A stretch of 64,000 nt of DNA from contig OZ243107.1 in assembly GCA_965212245.1 (NCBI GenBank), positions 310,001-374,000 on the forward strand, given 5' to 3'. Below the pieces are notes generated by a model that worked only from the letters and a program-made list of their open reading frames with translations, searched no databases and had not been told where the DNA came from. The translations under genes and the position numbers were made by a program. Numbering within the stretch: the first letter of the stretch is position 1; each line of letters opens with the position of its first letter. This document shows positions 44,102-53,244 of the stretch, in pieces. This DNA is from CAKZNE01 sp040222435. Its GTDB lineage: Bacteria > Bacteroidota > Bacteroidia > Flavobacteriales > Schleiferiaceae.

Positions 44102-46507
44102 TTAATTTCGAAGAGGTTTCCCGGTTTTCAGCATGTACTGAATACGTTCCAGGGTTTTCTTCTCACTACAGAGGCTCAGGAAGGCTTCTCTTTCCAGGTC
44201 CAACAGATATTGTTCGGAAACAAAATTTGCCTCACTTAAGGCTCCACCGGCCATTACATAACCCAGCTTTTGCACCATTTTTTTCTCATACTCAGATATG
44301 TATCCACCTTCCAACATCTGGTGTGCACCTACCGTAAAAGCACCAAGCGCTTGCTGACCCAATACCTTTATGTCCTTTTCTTTAACCGGCATGTGATAAC
44401 CAACTTCAGCAATGGCAATAGCCCGGGCTTTGGCATCAGCTATTTGCCTGCGTTTATTCATACTTACACCATCACGACCACGAACGAGAAAACCCAGTTC
44501 AAAAGCCTCTTCGGCAGAGGTAGATACCTTTGCCTGAGCTATTTTAATAAGGTTTTCGCGGTAAGCGTTCAGCTCTACATCATCCTTCACATAGCGCAGA
44601 GAAGCCATACGGGTAAGTTCTTTGGTTCCACCACCTCCGGGTATAACACCAACTCCAAATTCCACCAAACCCACATAAGTTTCAGCAGCAGCCTGCACAG
44701 CATCCGCATGCAGAGTCATTTCGCAGCCCCCTCCTAAAGTCATTGAATGAGGTGCTACTACCACGGGAATGCTCGAGTAACGTACCCGCATCATGGTATC
44801 CTGGAAGTACTTGATCGCATAATTGAGCTCATCATACTCCTGCTCTACGGCCATCATAAAGATCATCCCAAGATTAGCCCCAACCGAAAAGTTCTGACCA
44901 TTATTACCAATAACAACTCCTCTGAAATCTTTTTCAGCCAATTCAATCCCTTTATGAATACCTGAAAGAACACCACTGCCGAGACTGTTCATTTTGGATC
45001 GGAATTCAATATTCAGAATACCATCCCCAAGATCTTCCACACTGCATTCATCATTACTCCAAACCGTTTTGGAAGGACGGATATGATCCAGAATGATGAA
45101 ATCCCTAATACCGGGTACTTCAATCATTTTTTTATTGGGAATGGAGTAATAATGTAAGACTTCCTTTTTCACCTCATAGAAGGAGGTGAAACCAGCTGAT
45201 TTCATTTCTGTAACCCAATCGGCTACCTGATGACCTTCCTGCTCTATAAGCTCAAGGCCTTTATCAAAGCCTACGGCATCCCATATCTCAAAAGGACCGT
45301 GTTGCCAGCCAAAGCCGGCTCGTAATGCCTCGTCAATGCGGTACAACTCATCTGATATTTCCGGAATACGATGCGAAACATAGGCAAAAAGCCCGGCAAA
45401 TGATTTACGGTAAAATGCTCCGGCTTTATCCTTTCCGTTGACTAATACTTTAAACCGGTCTTTTACATTGTCAATGGACTTGGTTTGTTCCAGAACCGGA
45501 AACTTAGATTTATTTTGAGGAGTGTATTCCATAGAATCCAGATCCAGTGAAAGAATCTCACTGTTTCCGTCATCATCTTTAACCTTTTTATAAAATCCCT
45601 GACCTGATTTAGAACCCAACCATTCATTCTCCTGCATTTTCTTCAGAAAACCGGGAAGCTTAAAAACTTCATTCCGCTCGTCATTCTTTGCAGCTTCATG
45701 TAAGCCATTGGCTACATGAATGAGCGTATCCAAACCTACCACGTCAGCCGTGCGGAAAGTAGCCGATTTAGGTCTTCCGATTAGCGGTCCGGTGAGTTTA
45801 TCCACATCTTCAACCGACATTCCTAACTCTTGTACACTATTAAAGAGATCCATGATCCCAAAAATACCTACCCGGTTTGCTATAAACGCAGGTGTGTCTT
45901 TGCAGAGAACCGTGGTTTTCCCCAAGTATACATCTCCATAATTCATCAGGAAATCAACCACTTCACGATCTGTATCCGGGGTAGGAATAATTTCCAGTAA
46001 TTCAAGATAACGCGGAGGGTTAAAGAAATGCGTTCCGCAGAAAAATTTCCTGAAATCTTCGCTCCGGCCTTCTGTCATAAGATGAATAGGAATACCGGAT
46101 GTATTGGAAGAAATAAAGCTCCCTTCTTTACGAAGGTTATCCACCTTCTCAAACATTTGCTTTTTGATATCCAGGCGCTCAACTATTACCTCTATTACCC
46201 AGTCATACTCCTTTATCTTGTCCAGATCATCATCAAAATTCCCGGTAGTGATCCTACTGGCAAAATCTTTAGAATAGATAGGTGAAGGATTACTTTTCAG
46301 GGTACTCTGAAGAGCTTCATTTACGATACGGTTTCGCACAGGTTTATCTTCCAGTGATAAGCCCTTTGCTTTTTCTTTTTCGGAAAGCTCACGTGGTACA
46401 ATGTCCAGCAATAAGACCTTAACACCAATGTTGGCAAAGTGGCACGCAATACGGGATCCCATTATACCAGAGCCCAGCACCGCTACCTTTTTAATTGTTT
46501 TTTTCAT
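44102..46507 (-). CDS. fused 3-hydroxyacyl-CoA dehydrogenase/enoyl-CoA hydratase
   Basis: An 801-residue bifunctional beta-oxidation enzyme with the dehydrogenase first: NAD-binding GSGIMG at 12-17, followed by the 3HCDH domains (CGTHFFNPPRYLELLEIIPT, CKDTPAFIANRVG). The enoyl-CoA hydratase domain (~500-720) shows FSVGANLG and SMTLGGGCEMTLHADAVQA with VEFGVGVIPGGGG. This domain order resembles FadN of Bacillus rather than E. coli FadB. It hydrates enoyl-CoA and oxidises the product to 3-ketoacyl-CoA. It lies four bases from the MarR gene and 20 from the thiolase gene. Confidence 0.93.
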   Translation of the reverse strand: MKKTIKKVAVLGSGIMGSRIACHFANIGVKVLLLDIVPRELSEKEKAKGLSLEDKPVRNRIVNEALQSTLKSNPSPIYSKDFASRITTGNFDDDLDKIKEYDWVIEVIVERLDIKKQMFEKVDNLRKEGSFISSNTSGIPIHLMTEGRSEDFRKFFCGTHFFNPPRYLELLEIIPTPDTDREVVDFLMNYGDVYLGKTTVLCKDTPAFIANRVGIFGIMDLFNSVQELGMSVEDVDKLTGPLIGRPKSATFRTADVVGLDTLIHVANGLHEAAKNDERNEVFKLPGFLKKMQENEWLGSKSGQGFYKKVKDDDGNSEILSLDLDSMEYTPQNKSKFPVLEQTKSIDNVKDRFKVLVNGKDKAGAFYRKSFAGLFAYVSHRIPEISDELYRIDEALRAGFGWQHGPFEIWDAVGFDKGLELIEQEGHQVADWVTEMKSAGFTSFYEVKKEVLHYYSIPNKKMIEVPGIRDFIILDHIRPSKTVWSNDECSVEDLGDGILNIEFRSKMNSLGSGVLSGIHKGIELAEKDFRGVVIGNNGQNFSVGANLGMIFMMAVEQEYDELNYAIKYFQDTMMRVRYSSIPVVVAPHSMTLGGGCEMTLHADAVQAAAETYVGLVEFGVGVIPGGGGTKELTRMASLRYVKDDVELNAYRENLIKIAQAKVSTSAEEAFELGFLVRGRDGVSMNKRRQIADAKARAIAIAEVGYHMPVKEKDIKVLGQQALGAFTVGAHQMLEGGYISEYEKKMVQKLGYVMAGGALSEANFVSEQYLLDLEREAFLSLCSEKKTLERIQYMLKTGKPLRN

Positions 46508-46511
46508 TTCC

Positions 46512-46949
46512 TCAGGAATATATTTTTCGATTGGAGATCAGTTCGTTCACCTTCTTTATTACTTCAAAAAAAATGTCAAGCTTTTGTTCAGGGATGTTTG
46601 AGAAAATAGCGCGGTTAAATTCAATAACCGCCTTTTTAGCGTCTTCCCGTTTTTCTTTTCCAAACGCAGTAAGAAAGATCAGTACACTACGCCCGTCTGC
46701 CGGATTTCTTTGCCGGTAGATCAGATCTTTTTCTTCCATAGTTTTTAAAATGCGGGACAGGCTGGTGGCTTCCATCCCCATTTTTGGACCCAGGGATGTG
46801 GAGGGTGTGCCCTCCTCCATATCTACATTCAGAAGTACATAACCAGTAGCCATAGTTGTACCATAACCAGCTGCTAATTCATTATACATCTTAGCAATAT
46901 TCTGCCAGGTGTACTTAATATGGAAGTCAATTGTTTCTTCAGGTTTCAA
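46512..46949 (-). CDS. MarR-family regulator of the beta-oxidation operon
   Basis: A 145-residue winged-helix protein: GMEATSLSRILKTMEEKDLIYRQRNPADGRSVLIFLTAFGKE shows the recognition helix and the DGR-type wing. Helices at both ends should form the dimer interface. The start is TTG at 46949, which gives the conserved KPEETIDFHIKYTW opening; no ATG upstream is in frame. It is first in the operon with the dehydrogenase/hydratase and thiolase. A perfect 24-base palindrome covers its promoter, so autorepression relieved by acyl-CoA is the likely scheme (inference). Confidence 0.9.
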   Translation of the reverse strand: MKPEETIDFHIKYTWQNIAKMYNELAAGYGTTMATGYVLLNVDMEEGTPSTSLGPKMGMEATSLSRILKTMEEKDLIYRQRNPADGRSVLIFLTAFGKEKREDAKKAVIEFNRAIFSNIPEQKLDIFFEVIKKVNELISNRKIYS

Positions 46950-46977
46950 AGATTGGAAGCATTTGAAAGGTGTGATT

Positions 46978-46985
46978 CAAATGTA
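46978..46985 (-). promoter_or_regulatory. -7 box of the MarR operon promoter
   Basis: On the minus strand TACATTTG, an exact TAnnTTTG match, ending 28 bases before the TTG start. The palindrome at 46991-47014 begins five bases upstream and covers the spacer and -33 region. Confidence 0.6.
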
Positions 46986-46990
46986 CGGAA

Positions 46991-47014
46991 AAATATTATG
47001 CGCGCATAATATTT
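46991..47014. promoter_or_regulatory. 24-base perfect palindrome, putative MarR operator
   Basis: A perfect 12+12 inverted repeat with the core TATTATGCGCGCATAATA, identical over 18 bases to the site at 38217-38244. Its centre is 21 bases upstream of the centre of the -7 box TACATTTG. Its outer two bases overlap the stop codon of the upstream gene (47013-47015). The position suits a repressor. Confidence 0.8.
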
Positions 47015-47780
47015 AACGGCATCTGGAAAAGGAAAACTCACCGATGGTGCCATAATGAGTTGCTATCAGCGCGAGGTCTGATTCAGAACCTGAAATCTCG
47101 TTATAAAGCTCCCGATCCTCTTCAAATCGAACCAGAATATTTACGCTTGATCTGTCCAAACGCAATATTTTAAGATTTCTAAAATCTCCCTCGGCAGAGT
47201 ACTGTCCGTAAATGTGTTGCAGAGAATATTCATCCTTCCCCATTTCCGGTGTATAGCGATGGCGCAAAAAACCTGAGAACTCATTATTAACCGGATTCAA
47301 TTCGAATTCAATCAGCACATCTTCTGAAAACAAGCGTTGAATATTACTTACCCGCAGACAATTGCTCAGGTAATGTTCGTAATATGCCTCATTAAGTTGA
47401 TCACGGACTCTGGCATTACTCACCGTGTATTTTCCTCTTTTAAAAGCGGCTGGCATTTTACGTTCAGCACGGGCTAAGCGGGCCTGGTAAAGTTCTTCTT
47501 CCAGCTGCCGTATCTGTGTCTTTTGTTTATCAATGGTATCCCATAAACGATCACAACGCTCATACTGTACTTCAATTCTCTGTCTTTCCTCTGTATTACC
47601 CTCCGTCCGGGCTTTCAACTCTTCATTTTCGTGACTCACACGGATGAGAGCTTTTTTAAGCTGATCAACCTGGGCTTCCAGTAAGCCCAATTGTGCTTTA
47701 AGATCTTTTTTGGATTGTGCCTGAAGGTTAAGGCTACTTATTAAAAGGCCCATTACAATGGCCCTTCCCAATGTTTTCAT
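47013..47780 (-). CDS. exported coiled-coil protein, unknown
   Basis: A 255-residue protein with a signal peptide (AIVMGLLISSLNLQAQS), a coiled coil over ~25-115 with heptad-like charged and leucine residues (LLEAQVDQLKKALIRVSHENEELKA and more), and a globular C-terminal half (~120-255) with no recognised family. It starts six bases after the acyl-CoA ligase stop, so the two are co-transcribed. Its stop codon touches the MarR palindrome. A periplasmic role is likely; nothing more is supported. Confidence 0.75.
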   Translation of the reverse strand: MKTLGRAIVMGLLISSLNLQAQSKKDLKAQLGLLEAQVDQLKKALIRVSHENEELKARTEGNTEERQRIEVQYERCDRLWDTIDKQKTQIRQLEEELYQARLARAERKMPAAFKRGKYTVSNARVRDQLNEAYYEHYLSNCLRVSNIQRLFSEDVLIEFELNPVNNEFSGFLRHRYTPEMGKDEYSLQHIYGQYSAEGDFRNLKILRLDRSSVNILVRFEEDRELYNEISGSESDLALIATHYGTIGEFSFSRCR

Positions 47781-47786
47781 GAAAAC

Positions 47787-49568
47787 TTATTCTTTGATGT
47801 GTCCGTAAATATTTTTGTAGAGTTCAGGGTACATGGCTATAATGTTTCTGCGTTTCAGACTCAGTTTCGGTGTAAGGTGTCCGGCATCAACTGACCATTG
47901 ATCGGGCGTAAGTTCAATTTTCTTAACCTGCTCCCACTTACCAAAGTGTTTATTAATGTTTTCAACATCAAGCATAACCCGTTCTTTCACGGTTTCATTC
48001 CGCACCATTTCTTCATTGGTATTACAGGCTATATTCTTACGCTTACACCAGGCCTTTAAAAACTCAAAATCAGGTTGCACCAGGGCAGCCGTCATTTTCT
48101 CTCCTTCTCCTACTACCATAACCTGTTCAATAAAGCGAGACTCTTTAATTTTATTCTCAAGCAGCTGGGGTGCTACATATTTACCACTTGAGGTTTTAAA
48201 CATTTCTTTCTTACGGTCAGTAATCTTAAGGAATTTGTCATCTACCCACTCACCTATATCTCCGGTATGGAAGTATCCATCTTTATCAATAACCTCATCC
48301 GTTTTTTCCTGCTGCTTGTAGTATCCCATCATTACATTAGGGCCTTTGCAACATATCTCACCATCTTCGGCTATTTTAACCTCTACATTATTGATGGGCC
48401 ATCCCACTGTACCTATCATTTTTCGTTTGGAATCAGGACCGTTTACAGCAATTACGGGAGAGGTCTCCGTTAGACCATAACCCTCCTGAATATTAAAACC
48501 AGCCGCTGAAAAAACCCTGTTTAACCTGGGGTTGAGTGCCGCACCTCCGGAAACCATTACCTGCACATTCCCTCCTAAAGCCTCCTGCCATTTGGAGAAG
48601 ATGAGCTTCCGGGCAATAGAAAGCTTAAAGTTGTACCATGCCCCATTATCCTGAATATCGTATTTCTCTCCTAAGCTGACGGCCCAGTAGAAAAGTTTTT
48701 TCTTAATACCACTCAGCTCAGCTCCCTTGGCCATAATGCGGTCATATACTTTTTCCAGCAAACGCGGCACCAGGGCAAATATCTCCGGCTTAACCTCACG
48801 TATATTATCCCCGATCTTATCAATAGACTCGGCAAAGTAAATGGGGATATTATTCTCGATATAGAGATAAGTGAGCATTCGCTCAAAAACATGGCATACA
48901 GGCAAAAAGCTCAAAGAGCGTGAATTCTCAAAGGTTGGAATACGGTCTGCACTATCCAGCACATTACTTACCAAATTGTTATGAGATAACATCACCCCCT
49001 TGGGTTTTCCGGTAGTTCCGGAAGTGTAGATCAAGGTGGCCAGATCCTCGTTTTTTACGGCTTTTCTGCGGTTTTCAAATTCATCCTGGTTGGACTCATC
49101 TTCCCCCATTTTCAGTACCTCTTTCCAGTTACGGATACCTTCTTCTTCATCAAATATGAAAATCTCTTTCAGGCTGGGTACTTTTGAACGAATCTGCTCT
49201 ACCTTATCATACAATTCACGATCTGATAAAAAGCAATAGGTAACCTCAGCATCATTAAAAATGTACTCATAATCTTCACTGGAAATAGTGGGGTATACGG
49301 GCACGTCCACCGCACCGATCTGCAGAATACCAATATCCAGAATATTCCACTCATGCCGGTTAGTGGAGGAGATAAGGGCAATTTTTTCCTGCTCTTTAAC
49401 CCCCATTCTGAGCAATGCCCTGGATATTTGCTGCGAACGTGATACAAATTCTTCGGTAGAGACTGGTTCCCATTTACCATTGATCTTATTGACCAGGGCG
49501 TCTGGTAACGGGTGATTTTTCAGTTGGTTATAAAGAAAATCGAATATACGGGGTGCTGTGTTGCTCAT
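47787..49568 (-). CDS. long-chain fatty acid-CoA ligase (AMP-forming)
   Basis: A 593-residue adenylate-forming enzyme. The P-loop YTSGTTGKPKGVMLSHNN begins at residue 181. Later motifs are GYGLTETSPVIAVN, the hinge DKDGYFHTGDIGEW and KITDRKKEMFKTSSGKYVAP. It activates fatty acids to acyl-CoA, the substrate of the neighbouring dehydrogenase and hydratase. The frame extends to TTG 49589, but ATG 49568 gives the better N-terminus. No copy of the MarR palindrome is visible in its 83-base upstream gap, so it may be controlled differently. Confidence 0.93.
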   Translation of the reverse strand: MSNTAPRIFDFLYNQLKNHPLPDALVNKINGKWEPVSTEEFVSRSQQISRALLRMGVKEQEKIALISSTNRHEWNILDIGILQIGAVDVPVYPTISSEDYEYIFNDAEVTYCFLSDRELYDKVEQIRSKVPSLKEIFIFDEEEGIRNWKEVLKMGEDESNQDEFENRRKAVKNEDLATLIYTSGTTGKPKGVMLSHNNLVSNVLDSADRIPTFENSRSLSFLPVCHVFERMLTYLYIENNIPIYFAESIDKIGDNIREVKPEIFALVPRLLEKVYDRIMAKGAELSGIKKKLFYWAVSLGEKYDIQDNGAWYNFKLSIARKLIFSKWQEALGGNVQVMVSGGAALNPRLNRVFSAAGFNIQEGYGLTETSPVIAVNGPDSKRKMIGTVGWPINNVEVKIAEDGEICCKGPNVMMGYYKQQEKTDEVIDKDGYFHTGDIGEWVDDKFLKITDRKKEMFKTSSGKYVAPQLLENKIKESRFIEQVMVVGEGEKMTAALVQPDFEFLKAWCKRKNIACNTNEEMVRNETVKERVMLDVENINKHFGKWEQVKKIELTPDQWSVDAGHLTPKLSLKRRNIIAMYPELYKNIYGHIKE

Positions 49569-49660
49569 GTATCTTATTTGCTTAATCAAACAGGTTGACT
49601 AATATACAAATGAAGCGCTGATCTTAATACATATTCCTATTCTATCTATTTTTGGCTGAC

Positions 49661-50407
49661 ATGGCCACAGTTTTCTTTCATATTCCTAAAACCGCAGGAA
49701 CAACTCTAATGGAGCTGTTGCTAAAAAATTATGCATTACATGAAGTTTATCACATGCAGAAAAGGGAAGAAAACAATCTGGAAAACCTCCTGAAACAAGC
49801 GCAACAAAAGGCTTGTGTATTCGGACATTTTCGATTTAAGGAAGAGCTGAAAACAAAAAAAAATTTCCTTTTCACCTTTTTGAGAAGTCCAACCGATCGC
49901 TGTATTTCAAACTTTTTTCATCTGAGACGGGAAGGTTACCATTCCGACAAACCGGTTTTAGAGGGAATGAAGATTTACCTGAAGGAGGACGAGTTGAGAA
50001 AAACCGGTAACTGGAATTTACAAACACAGTTCCTGGCCTACACCTCCGGTAAAAAATTCTTTCGTAATGAAGAGGAGTATCATGTGAAACGAGCCATTGA
50101 ACACTTGCACATGATGAATTTTGTAGGCATAACTGAACATTTCAGGAACAGTGTTTATATGTTAGGCCAGAGTCTGAACTGGCGTAAATGGTATTTTGTA
50201 GAACACAACGTAAACCGGGCCGCTGATCAAAAAAAACAGATCTTGAATGAATTCAGGAAAGAACTGCAGGAAGCCAATTCATTAGACCAATATGTATATG
50301 AAGAAGGCTTGAAACTATTTAAGGTTCAGCAAGAAAATATTGAGATTCCATTTTATAAAGCAGCAGAAGCCCGCGCCCTTAGTGTGACCAAGCGTTTACT
50401 TCGCTGA
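49661..50407 (+). CDS. sulfotransferase-family protein
   Basis: A 248-residue protein of the Sulfotransfer_2-like group. It has the 5'-phosphosulfate loop FFHIPKTAGTTLMELLL at the N-terminus and a 3'-phosphate segment FLRSPTDRCISNFFHLRREG. An ATG at 49661 is preferred to a TTG at 49652. It probably sulfates a glycan, like the unrelated-looking sulfotransferase at 13361. It stands alone on the plus strand, and its end overlaps the convergent amidohydrolase by 12 bases. A role in surface glycan modification is inferred from family only. Confidence 0.8.
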   Translation: MATVFFHIPKTAGTTLMELLLKNYALHEVYHMQKREENNLENLLKQAQQKACVFGHFRFKEELKTKKNFLFTFLRSPTDRCISNFFHLRREGYHSDKPVLEGMKIYLKEDELRKTGNWNLQTQFLAYTSGKKFFRNEEEYHVKRAIEHLHMMNFVGITEHFRNSVYMLGQSLNWRKWYFVEHNVNRAADQKKQILNEFRKELQEANSLDQYVYEEGLKLFKVQQENIEIPFYKAAEARALSVTKRLLR

Positions 50408-52042
50408 TTTTTCTTCAAGATTATACACCAATTCTCCATTAATATAGGTCTGCAACACCTTTGCTTTCAGGATATCCTTGGGCTTGCACTCCATAAGGTC
50501 TGTATCCATAATTACAATGTCCGCAAATTTGGTGGGTTCAAGACTACCTTTTTCTGCTTCTTCAAAATTAGAGAAGGCGGCCCATATGGTCATTCCGCGA
50601 AGTGCTTCCTCCCTGCTCAGTGCATTTTCTTTTTGAAAGCCTCCTTCCGGCAAACCTTCAGCATCTTTCCGGATGGTGGCTGCATAAAAGGTTTTTAGGG
50701 TGGAAATATCTTCCACTGGAAAATCTGTTCCAAGCGCTATCTTACCGTATTTCTCCAGAAGCATCTTATAGGCATAGGCATCACGCAGGCGCTTAGGCCC
50801 TAAACGTTCTTCCGCCCAATACATATCTGAGGTAGCATGAGTGGGTTGCACACTGGGCATTACGTTGTATTCCCGAAAGAGATCAAAGTCCTTATGCTTT
50901 ACTACCTGAGCATGTTCAATACGCCAGCGCCTGTCAGAGTCTTTAGTGTACTGTCCATAAGTTTGTAGTATAATACGGTTGGCAGAATCACCAATGGCAT
51001 GCGTATTCATCTGCCAGCCTTTTTCAGCAAGCTGAGCAGCAGAACTTTGAAAATGTGAAATGGAATCCAGTAAAAGTCCATAATGACCGGATTTATCGGA
51101 ATAAGGTTCCAACAAACAGGCACCCCTTGACCCCAAAGCCCCATCGGCATAAAACTTCAAACTCCGCACATTAAGGCGATCGGTCTTATATGGCCCCTTA
51201 TCCAAAAAATAGTTGCGCGACTCCGGTTTATCGGCCACCATGGTGTAGAGTCGCAGCTTTAATACTCCGGCTTTTTGAAGACTATCTAAAAACAAGATAT
51301 CCTGTTTTTCGAGTCCGGCATCATCCAAAGTGGTAAGCCCATAGGCCAGGCAATTTTGCTCCGCATGACGCAGCACCTCGGTTAATTGCCCGGGGGTCAT
51401 ATCCGGTTTACTCACCAGGTCTACAGCATTATCAATAAGTATCCCTGTGAGTGTTCCGTCTTCGTTTTTTTCAAGAATACCTCCGTTTACCAAAGTATCC
51501 GCAGTAATACCCGCATAATCCAGAGCTGCCTGATTTACCAACACAGCATGGCCATCTATACGTGTTAGAAGTACCGGTGTTTCCGGGAATAATTGATTAA
51601 GCCTGGTGTTGTGAGGAAACTCTTTTATAGACCAATCATTTTGATCCCAACCACGACCTATAATAAAACCTACTTTTTCTTTAGCCTGAAACTCTTGTAC
51701 TCTTTCCATCACTTCGTCAAAAGATTGAGTTCCCCAGAGGTTCACCTCTTTGAGCCCTTTGGCGTAACCTACAAAATGACAATGGGCGTCTATAAACCCA
51801 GGGTATACAAACTTACCCTCCAAATCAACACTTTTAGGTGCCCGGAAATTATAGCGAATGTTATGGGTAGTACCGGCTTCCAGGATCTTTCCGTCTTTTA
51901 TAGCAAGGGCCTCATGAACCTGAAAAGCAGAATCAACCGTATATACCCTGGCATTATACAATATCAGGTCAGCCGGCTGGTGCTCTCTGCAGGCATTCAG
52001 CACCAAACTTAAAATGCCGAGAACGCATATTTTCTTGATCAT
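50396..52042 (-). CDS. amidohydrolase lipoprotein (YtcJ-like)
   Basis: A 548-residue metal-dependent hydrolase of the amidohydrolase superfamily, YtcJ/Amidohydro_3 type. A lipobox LNAC ends at C18, so it is lipid-anchored in the envelope. Metal ligands include H87 and H89 (FIDAHCHF), later histidines in MNTHAIGDSAN and RIEHAQVV, and an aspartate in ALGTDFPVE. Substrates of the family are poorly known (amides, carbamates, N-acyl compounds). It is 23 bases downstream of the PagL-like gene on the same strand. Confidence 0.88.
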   Translation of the reverse strand: MIKKICVLGILSLVLNACREHQPADLILYNARVYTVDSAFQVHEALAIKDGKILEAGTTHNIRYNFRAPKSVDLEGKFVYPGFIDAHCHFVGYAKGLKEVNLWGTQSFDEVMERVQEFQAKEKVGFIIGRGWDQNDWSIKEFPHNTRLNQLFPETPVLLTRIDGHAVLVNQAALDYAGITADTLVNGGILEKNEDGTLTGILIDNAVDLVSKPDMTPGQLTEVLRHAEQNCLAYGLTTLDDAGLEKQDILFLDSLQKAGVLKLRLYTMVADKPESRNYFLDKGPYKTDRLNVRSLKFYADGALGSRGACLLEPYSDKSGHYGLLLDSISHFQSSAAQLAEKGWQMNTHAIGDSANRIILQTYGQYTKDSDRRWRIEHAQVVKHKDFDLFREYNVMPSVQPTHATSDMYWAEERLGPKRLRDAYAYKMLLEKYGKIALGTDFPVEDISTLKTFYAATIRKDAEGLPEGGFQKENALSREEALRGMTIWAAFSNFEEAEKGSLEPTKFADIVIMDTDLMECKPKDILKAKVLQTYINGELVYNLEEKSAK

Positions 52043-52065
52043 AAAACAAATTTATACCCGCTAAA

Positions 52066-53244
52066 TTAAAAGGAATAACCTATACCGAACTCCGTAAACT
52101 GAATCTTAAACAATTGAGTCTTTCCGATTAGTGAGATGACCAGACCGGAGTTAAAACGGTAACGATAACCTATGCGGTTGTAGATGTAATGTTCATTATG
52201 GTATTTCATGTAATCGGCATAGGCTTCCGGTAGCGCGGATGACGCTCTTATATCCCGATAAGGGTGTAGCCAATAATATCCCAACTGCCCTACCAAAGAA
52301 AGGCGGTTGAAACATAATTCAAGGTTCAGATGGGTTCCAAAAGAAAGTGTTTCCGCAGGCCCAAGCGGTTTATAGTCCTGGCCTTCCAGAGGCTTCAAGT
52401 ATTTCTTATGCTCATAGGCAATCCCGTCCTCCATCAGAGCCATGCCAACCCCCGCCCGGAGCACCCTATTGAGTACGCGGTTGTATTCCACATTTAAATT
52501 ACCAACAAGTAAATAGGCATCGTTATAAGCTACCTGCCGCGTTGCGATATGTCCAATCACCAAGACCTCCTGCCTGGGAAATTTCTGCTCCTTAGCCTCA
52601 ATGACTGAGCTTTCACTTCCAAATTCATAACTAAGCCCGGCCATGAGGTTGTATTGATTAATGCCGTAATTGGGTTTTTTTAAACCCATATTGGAAGAGT
52701 GTAATAAAGAACATCCCCCCTGAAACCTCCAGCTTTCGGACAAACGTAAGCCCAAGCCAATGCGAGCATCTGTGGTAGCATTGAGATAGGTACTTACTGA
52801 TTCATTGGTCCTGTTGGATTCCAGATCGTATATATTATTAGTATAAGTAATGCCCCAGCCCACATGGTAATAAAAGAAAAGGGGTGAACGAAATAAATCA
52901 TACTTATTAGAAAGAAAAACCAACACACCGCCCACATAATCAATTGAAGAGCTGGAATAACTGCTCCCTAGCAAGGTGAGACCTACTTTAGGGTTATCAA
53001 AAGCGCTTGCCCAGGAAAAGGTGGAAGCAGCATCAATACCCACATCTGCATATATAGAGTAAAGCGAAATCCGGCCCAGATCCGGAATAGTAGTCTGGTC
53101 GTCAGAAGAATGTCTTAAAACCTCCCCTCTACCCACTGAAAGGCTTATAAAGGAGGGGTTTATCTGACTTTTCAAACTAAAGCCGGCACCTAATAATAGT
53201 AAAAGGAAAACCCGCTTCAGGTATATGGCCCGGTAACTCCGCAT
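52066..53244 (-). CDS. PagL-like outer membrane acyloxyacyl hydrolase
   Basis: A 392-residue outer-membrane protein, longer than PagL itself. It begins with a signal peptide (YLKRVFLLLLLGAGFSLKSQ), and alternating strands end in an aromatic residue (FTEFGIGYSF). Inside it carries LLHSSNMGLKKPNYGIN. The H-x-S-N pattern at H182-S184-N185 and the following N-x-G-x-N match the active-site region of PagL and related lipid A deacylases. It may remove an acyl chain from lipopolysaccharide. A second ~190-residue C-terminal part looks like another set of strands. Its start overlaps the fumarase stop by one base (TAATG). Confidence 0.65.
   Translation of the reverse strand: MRSYRAIYLKRVFLLLLLGAGFSLKSQINPSFISLSVGRGEVLRHSSDDQTTIPDLGRISLYSIYADVGIDAASTFSWASAFDNPKVGLTLLGSSYSSSSIDYVGGVLVFLSNKYDLFRSPLFFYYHVGWGITYTNNIYDLESNRTNESVSTYLNATTDARIGLGLRLSESWRFQGGCSLLHSSNMGLKKPNYGINQYNLMAGLSYEFGSESSVIEAKEQKFPRQEVLVIGHIATRQVAYNDAYLLVGNLNVEYNRVLNRVLRAGVGMALMEDGIAYEHKKYLKPLEGQDYKPLGPAETLSFGTHLNLELCFNRLSLVGQLGYYWLHPYRDIRASSALPEAYADYMKYHNEHYIYNRIGYRYRFNSGLVISLIGKTQLFKIQFTEFGIGYSF

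Noticed and set aside
44270..44737. 155-codon plus-strand frame
   Set aside because: Shadow of the dehydrogenase/hydratase gene.
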